Positions 38,077 through 41,039 of a DNA stretch of 41,039 nucleotides are shown piece after piece. Position numbers and translations under genes: made by a program. Source of the stretch: an uncultured Prevotella sp. (GTDB lineage Bacteria; Bacteroidota; Bacteroidia; Bacteroidales; Bacteroidaceae); NCBI GenBank assembly GCA_900317545.1, contig ONHE01000083.1:1-41039 (forward strand). Direction: 5' to 3'. Each line of letters begins with the position of its first letter. The first letter of the stretch is position 1. The notes under the pieces are model-generated. The model was not told the origin of the DNA. It did no database searches and saw only the letters and a list, made by a program, of their open reading frames with translations.

Positions 38077-39909
38077 ATGAAACGACTTTTTCTTGTAGCA
38101 TTCATCATACAATGTCTGTCATTCACAGCCACGGCGGCCAATATCTGTTCCCCTAACGGAAAGATTGCCGTGACGCTGGAAGGAAAGACGATGAAGCTCA
38201 ACTACAATCATAAGCATGTTATTGACATACAAGTAGATATTACCGGGAAAACAGGTTTTTCCTTTGTCAGAAAGATTGACGCCGACTATCAGATGCTGGC
38301 CGGCAAGCGTCTTCATTGCACCAACGAAGCCAATGAATACCGCGTGGACAATCTTGTCCTCCGCCTTTATAACGACGGTGCTGCCTTCCGCTATGAGTAT
38401 CATATGAGGGGGAAAGCCACGGCTCCTGCTGAGCATACAGCCTATATCATTCCTGAGAATACCAAACGCTGGATGCAGCAATGGACTGATGCTTATGAAG
38501 CATTCTTCCCACTGACCATAAGCTATAAGACGGCACCCGTAGCCACTTCCAGTGGCACGTTCAAATCTGCCGAGGGCTGGAACAACCGTTGGGGCTATCC
38601 TGCGCTGATAGAGCCACAGGATGGTGTGTTTGCCCTTATCACAGAGGCGAACATAGAGAAGTCACAAAGTGCATCATGTTTGTATAACGATAAAGAAGTG
38701 TATCGTGTGGTTCCCGCCGAGAACGACTCACAGATCAGTGGCGCGTGGCATACTCCCTGGCGCGTGGTCATCACCGGACAGCTGAAGGACATCGTGGAGT
38801 CGACACTCGTAACTGATGTGGCCGACGAGAACAAACTGGAAGACACCAGTTGGATTAAACCAGGAGTGGTGTCATGGGTTTACTGGGCTTACAACCACGG
38901 CTCCAACGACTTCAACATCATCAAGAAATATGTTGACATGGCAGCAAAGCTCAAACTGCCCTACGTGCTCATTGATGCCGAATGGGACACGATGAAAGAC
39001 GGCAAGACCATTGAGGACGCTGTGAGATATGCGCTGTCAAAAGGGGTAAAGCCCATGATATGGTATAACTCAAGCGTTGGATGGATTGACGGGGCCCCTA
39101 CTCCCAAATATCGTTTAAACAAAGCCGAGGACAGAGAAAAGGAGTTTGCATGGTGTGAAAGGATAGGGGTGGCCGGAGTGAAGATTGACTTCTTCTCAGG
39201 CGACAACCTCATGAATATGGAATACTGTATTGACCTGCTTGAGTGTGCCGCCCGTCACCATCTATTGGTAAACTTCCACGGAGCAACCATTCCACGTGGA
39301 TGGCAGCGCACTTATCCAAACCTTTTGTCAACGGAGGCCGTGTATGGCGAAGAGTGGTATAATAACGTACCTACGTTTACAACCAAGGCTGCCTCTCACA
39401 ATGCCACATTGCCTTTCACGCGTAATGTGATTGGTCCGATGGACTATACCCCTTGTGCCTTCAGCGATTCGCAGCATCCGCATATCACGACCAATGCTCA
39501 CGAGCTGGCACTCACTGTGCTTTACGAGAGTGGCTTGCAACATCTGGCCGACAAGCCGGAGAGCTATTATGCCCAGCCACAAAGCGTACAAGATTTCTTC
39601 GGCAGTCTGCCCACGGTTTGGGATGAGACACGTTTTATCAGCGGTTATCCGGGCCAGAGCGTTGTGCTGGCCAGACGGAGCAAGGACACATGGTATGTGG
39701 CTGCCATCAATGGCTCTGACACGGCAACGACCATTCCTCTGTCACTCAGCGGGCTCCACATCTCCGCAACCGCAAAGATACTGGCGTTCTATGACGGAAC
39801 AGCAACAGAAAAAGAGAAATGGAATATCCTGACGCTGAATGCATTGCCCGACGCTTTCCACCTGCAGCCCAGAGGAGGTGCGGTGCTGAGAATTACGGTT
39901 GATGAGTAA
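38077..39909 (+). CDS. GH97 family glycoside hydrolase, retaining (alpha-galactosidase-like) type
   Basis: 610 residues with a signal peptide (MKRLFLVAFIIQCLSFTATA). The N-terminal beta-super-sandwich (~22-255; SPNGKIAVTLEGKTMKLNY) is followed by the barrel (~260-510; WVYWAYNHGSNDFNIIKKYVDMAAKLKLPYVLIDAEWD). GVAGVKIDFFSGD places an Asp (D371) at the nucleophile position of the retaining branch, as in BT1871-like alpha-galactosidases; LLSTEAVYGEEW (E420) holds the likely acid/base. The inverting SusB-type branch uses a different set of glutamates. The C-terminal beta domain closes with RGGAVLRITVDE. No SusC/SusD pair adjoins it, and a decayed GH43 follows. Confidence 0.9.
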   Translation: MKRLFLVAFIIQCLSFTATAANICSPNGKIAVTLEGKTMKLNYNHKHVIDIQVDITGKTGFSFVRKIDADYQMLAGKRLHCTNEANEYRVDNLVLRLYNDGAAFRYEYHMRGKATAPAEHTAYIIPENTKRWMQQWTDAYEAFFPLTISYKTAPVATSSGTFKSAEGWNNRWGYPALIEPQDGVFALITEANIEKSQSASCLYNDKEVYRVVPAENDSQISGAWHTPWRVVITGQLKDIVESTLVTDVADENKLEDTSWIKPGVVSWVYWAYNHGSNDFNIIKKYVDMAAKLKLPYVLIDAEWDTMKDGKTIEDAVRYALSKGVKPMIWYNSSVGWIDGAPTPKYRLNKAEDREKEFAWCERIGVAGVKIDFFSGDNLMNMEYCIDLLECAARHHLLVNFHGATIPRGWQRTYPNLLSTEAVYGEEWYNNVPTFTTKAASHNATLPFTRNVIGPMDYTPCAFSDSQHPHITTNAHELALTVLYESGLQHLADKPESYYAQPQSVQDFFGSLPTVWDETRFISGYPGQSVVLARRSKDTWYVAAINGSDTATTIPLSLSGLHISATAKILAFYDGTATEKEKWNILTLNALPDAFHLQPRGGAVLRITVDE

Positions 39910-39913
39910 TCGT

Positions 39914-40163
39914 AAGATCTTCCAGCGTGAGAAAGACGAAGGGGGGGGCTGCTTGAGGGCAGTCGGGTTATCAAACATAACGGTATGTATTACCTCTTGA
40001 TGATTTCTCATGCAAAAAGTTAGGATCTTAATGGCAATGGAACCATAATCCTGTTTTCCGTCCGGTCAACCATAGCGGCGTCGCAACATTCTCTTAAAGC
40101 ACTGACGGCAAGAACTTCATAAAGATAGGTAAAGAACATAAAATGCGCTTCGACTGGCAGTAG
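39914..40163 (+). pseudogene. Decayed C-terminal part of a GH43-type enzyme
   Basis: Three frames together spell the end of a GH43-like protein: KIFQREKDEGG (from 39914), then after a shift at a run of eight G (39941-39948) LLEGSRVIKHNGMYYLLMIS (from 39949, TAG at 40021), then STDGKNFIKIGKEHKMRFDW (from 40098, stop at 40161). EGSR-x-YK-x-NG-YYLL and DGK-F-IGK-MRFDW are blocks seen in GH43 xylosidase/arabinofuranosidase-like proteins and their C-terminal beta-sandwich. The N-terminal catalytic part is missing: GH97 begins where it should be. Non-functional. Confidence 0.65.
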
Positions 40164-40194
40164 ATAACTGACAGTTTTCGTGCCGAAAATGCGG

Positions 40195-40304
40195 AGCTGT
40201 CACCCGGCTTCCGCAGAGCTATCCTCCGGGGCGTCAAAAGCTATGCTTTGGGCGCCCCGGAGCTATGCTTTCGGCGGCCGAAAGCTATGCTCTGCGCGCG
40301 GCGG
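40195..40304. repeat. AGCTAT-centred repeat array, five 22-bp units (copy B)
   Basis: AGCTGT/AGCTAT recurs exactly every 22 bases at 40195, 40217, 40239, 40261 and 40283. The spacers are themselves near-palindromic (TGGGCGCCCC; a perfect 19-base palindrome at 40267-40285). AGCTATCCTCCGGG at 40217-40230 is shared with copy A near 16.9 kb. The array lies in the gap between the GH43 remnant and the sigma-factor gene. Confidence 0.78.
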
Positions 40305-40426
40305 AAGAAAGTCGTGAGGAGAAAATGTGGCAGGATGCTGATTGACAAAGGATTATGGAAGCATCGAAGGTCGGGGTGTGAGAGGCGTCGAGAAAAAATG
40401 TTAGGAATGTTTATGAGCGATTTCTG

Positions 40427-40456
40427 TTGTCAATTCCATATTTTTTTGTAAGTTTG
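40427..40456 (+). promoter_or_regulatory. Promoter of the terminal ECF sigma gene (TTG-N19-TAAGTTTG)
   Basis: TTG (40427-40429) and TAAGTTTG (40449-40456) are 19 bases apart, a full match to the Bacteroidetes consensus, 19 bases before the ATG at 40476. Confidence 0.75.
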
Positions 40457-40475
40457 CAGTGCAACAGGAATTAGT

Positions 40476-41033
40476 ATGGTTAATGACCGCCCCTCCGAGG
40501 AGCGCAGGCAGATAGAGAATTGTTTCACCGCAAACTATCAGGCCCTTTGTTATTTTGCCGACAGCTTGCTTCATGATGTTGAGGTGAGTGAGGATGTCGT
40601 GCAGGATGTCTTCTGCAAGGTCATCGGCAGCGGGAGACAGTTTGAGAGCGAAGGTCACATGCGTTCTTATCTTTATATAGCGGTGCGGAACAGCTGCATC
40701 AACCTGCTTCGCAGCGGCAGGTTGCAGCATGTCGGGCTTGACAGTGCATCGCTCTCTGCCAGTGAGACGCTTGACGAGGACGCTGACTATGAGATGGTCA
40801 GGGCGGAGATCATCCGCAAGATCTCTGCCGCCATTGACACGCTGCCGCCGCGATACCGTGAAGTTTTTGAGCTGGCTTATGTCAAGAATGCCCGCAATGA
40901 GGAGATTGCCGAGCAGATGCATATCAGTCCCAACACGGTGAGGGTGATGAAACAGCGGGCCAAGAAGCAGTTGCGCGCCCTGCTGCAGGATCTCTATCCG
41001 CTACTCTTCTTGGTGGTGAAGAACCTGATCTGA
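40476..41033 (+). CDS. ECF RNA polymerase sigma factor
   Basis: 185 residues, complete within the window. Region 2 at ~18-80 (FTANYQALCYFADSLLHDVEVSEDVVQDVFCKVI, YLYIAVRNSCINLLR) and region 4 at ~118-172 (IDTLPPRYREVFELAYVKNARNEEIAEQMHISPNTVRVMKQRAKKQL). The hydrophobic tail (LYPLLFLVV) is common in PUL-linked Bacteroidetes sigma factors. A fecR and susC/susD set probably follows beyond the window edge. Confidence 0.92.
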   Translation: MVNDRPSEERRQIENCFTANYQALCYFADSLLHDVEVSEDVVQDVFCKVIGSGRQFESEGHMRSYLYIAVRNSCINLLRSGRLQHVGLDSASLSASETLDEDADYEMVRAEIIRKISAAIDTLPPRYREVFELAYVKNARNEEIAEQMHISPNTVRVMKQRAKKQLRALLQDLYPLLFLVVKNLI

Positions 41034-41039
41034 CGCGCC

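Noticed and set aside
40195-40304. CRISPR array
   Set aside because: Units are only 22 bases, spacers are palindromic and related to one another, there are no 23-37-base conserved repeats, and no cas genes are present.

Overview
The window reads as chromosomal DNA of a saccharolytic member of the Bacteroidales, most likely a relatively G+C-rich Prevotella-like organism. This rests on two SusC/SusD pairs, FecR anti-sigma proteins with Bacteroidetes-type ECF sigma factors, promoters of the form TTTG-N19-21-TAnnTTTG, no Shine-Dalgarno sequences before most starts, an HU-like/smalltalk pair, and a metalloprotease with a type IX secretion (T9SS) sorting domain. The species call is inference.

Layout. 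(1) 0.36-3.6 kb, + strand: a fused GH106-like/GH28 enzyme, probably for rhamnogalacturonan. (2) 4.1-18.9 kb, - strand: a complete polysaccharide utilisation locus (PUL 1), transcribed ECF sigma -> FecR -> SusC -> SusD -> split LysO-type exporter -> GH2 -> GH63 -> secreted M43 metalloprotease. From the exporter onward every junction is a 2-3 bp gap or an overlap, so this is one translational unit. (3) 19.0-19.7 kb, - strand: a WG-repeat protein with its own promoter and terminator. (4) 20.0-33.8 kb, + strand: PUL 2, made of an orphan FecR, SusC, SusD, a FAS1 lipoprotein, an Ig-repeat lipoprotein, a beta-propeller lipoprotein, a GH71/GH99-like enzyme and a GH2 with a malectin-like C-terminus. 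(5) 33.9-37.1 kb: an ECF sigma factor, an HU-like protein with a 35-residue smalltalk protein, an M15 peptidase and a small outer-membrane barrel. (6) 37.3-38.1 kb: an IS982 transposase remnant and unrecognised fragments. (7) 38.1-39.9 kb: a GH97 enzyme followed by a decayed GH43 C-terminus. (8) 40.5-41.0 kb: another ECF sigma factor, probably heading the next locus.

How it may work. In PUL 1, SusC/SusD would import ligand across the outer membrane, the SusC STN domain would signal through FecR to the sigma factor, and GH2 and GH63 would act in the periplasm. YgjK-type GH63 (alpha-glucosidase, associated with Glc-alpha-1,2-Gal), a beta-galactosidase, an exported metalloprotease and a lysine-type exporter in one operon would fit the collagen glycopeptide Glc-alpha-1,2-Gal-beta-O-hydroxylysine. 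That is a hypothesis, not something the sequence proves. The substrate of PUL 2 is unclear.

Beyond genes, the window holds two arrays of an AGCTAT-centred repeat with 22/44-bp periodicity, two copies of an ~80-bp promoter cassette in front of unrelated genes, and two recognisable gene remnants (a WG-protein C-terminus and a GH43 C-terminus).
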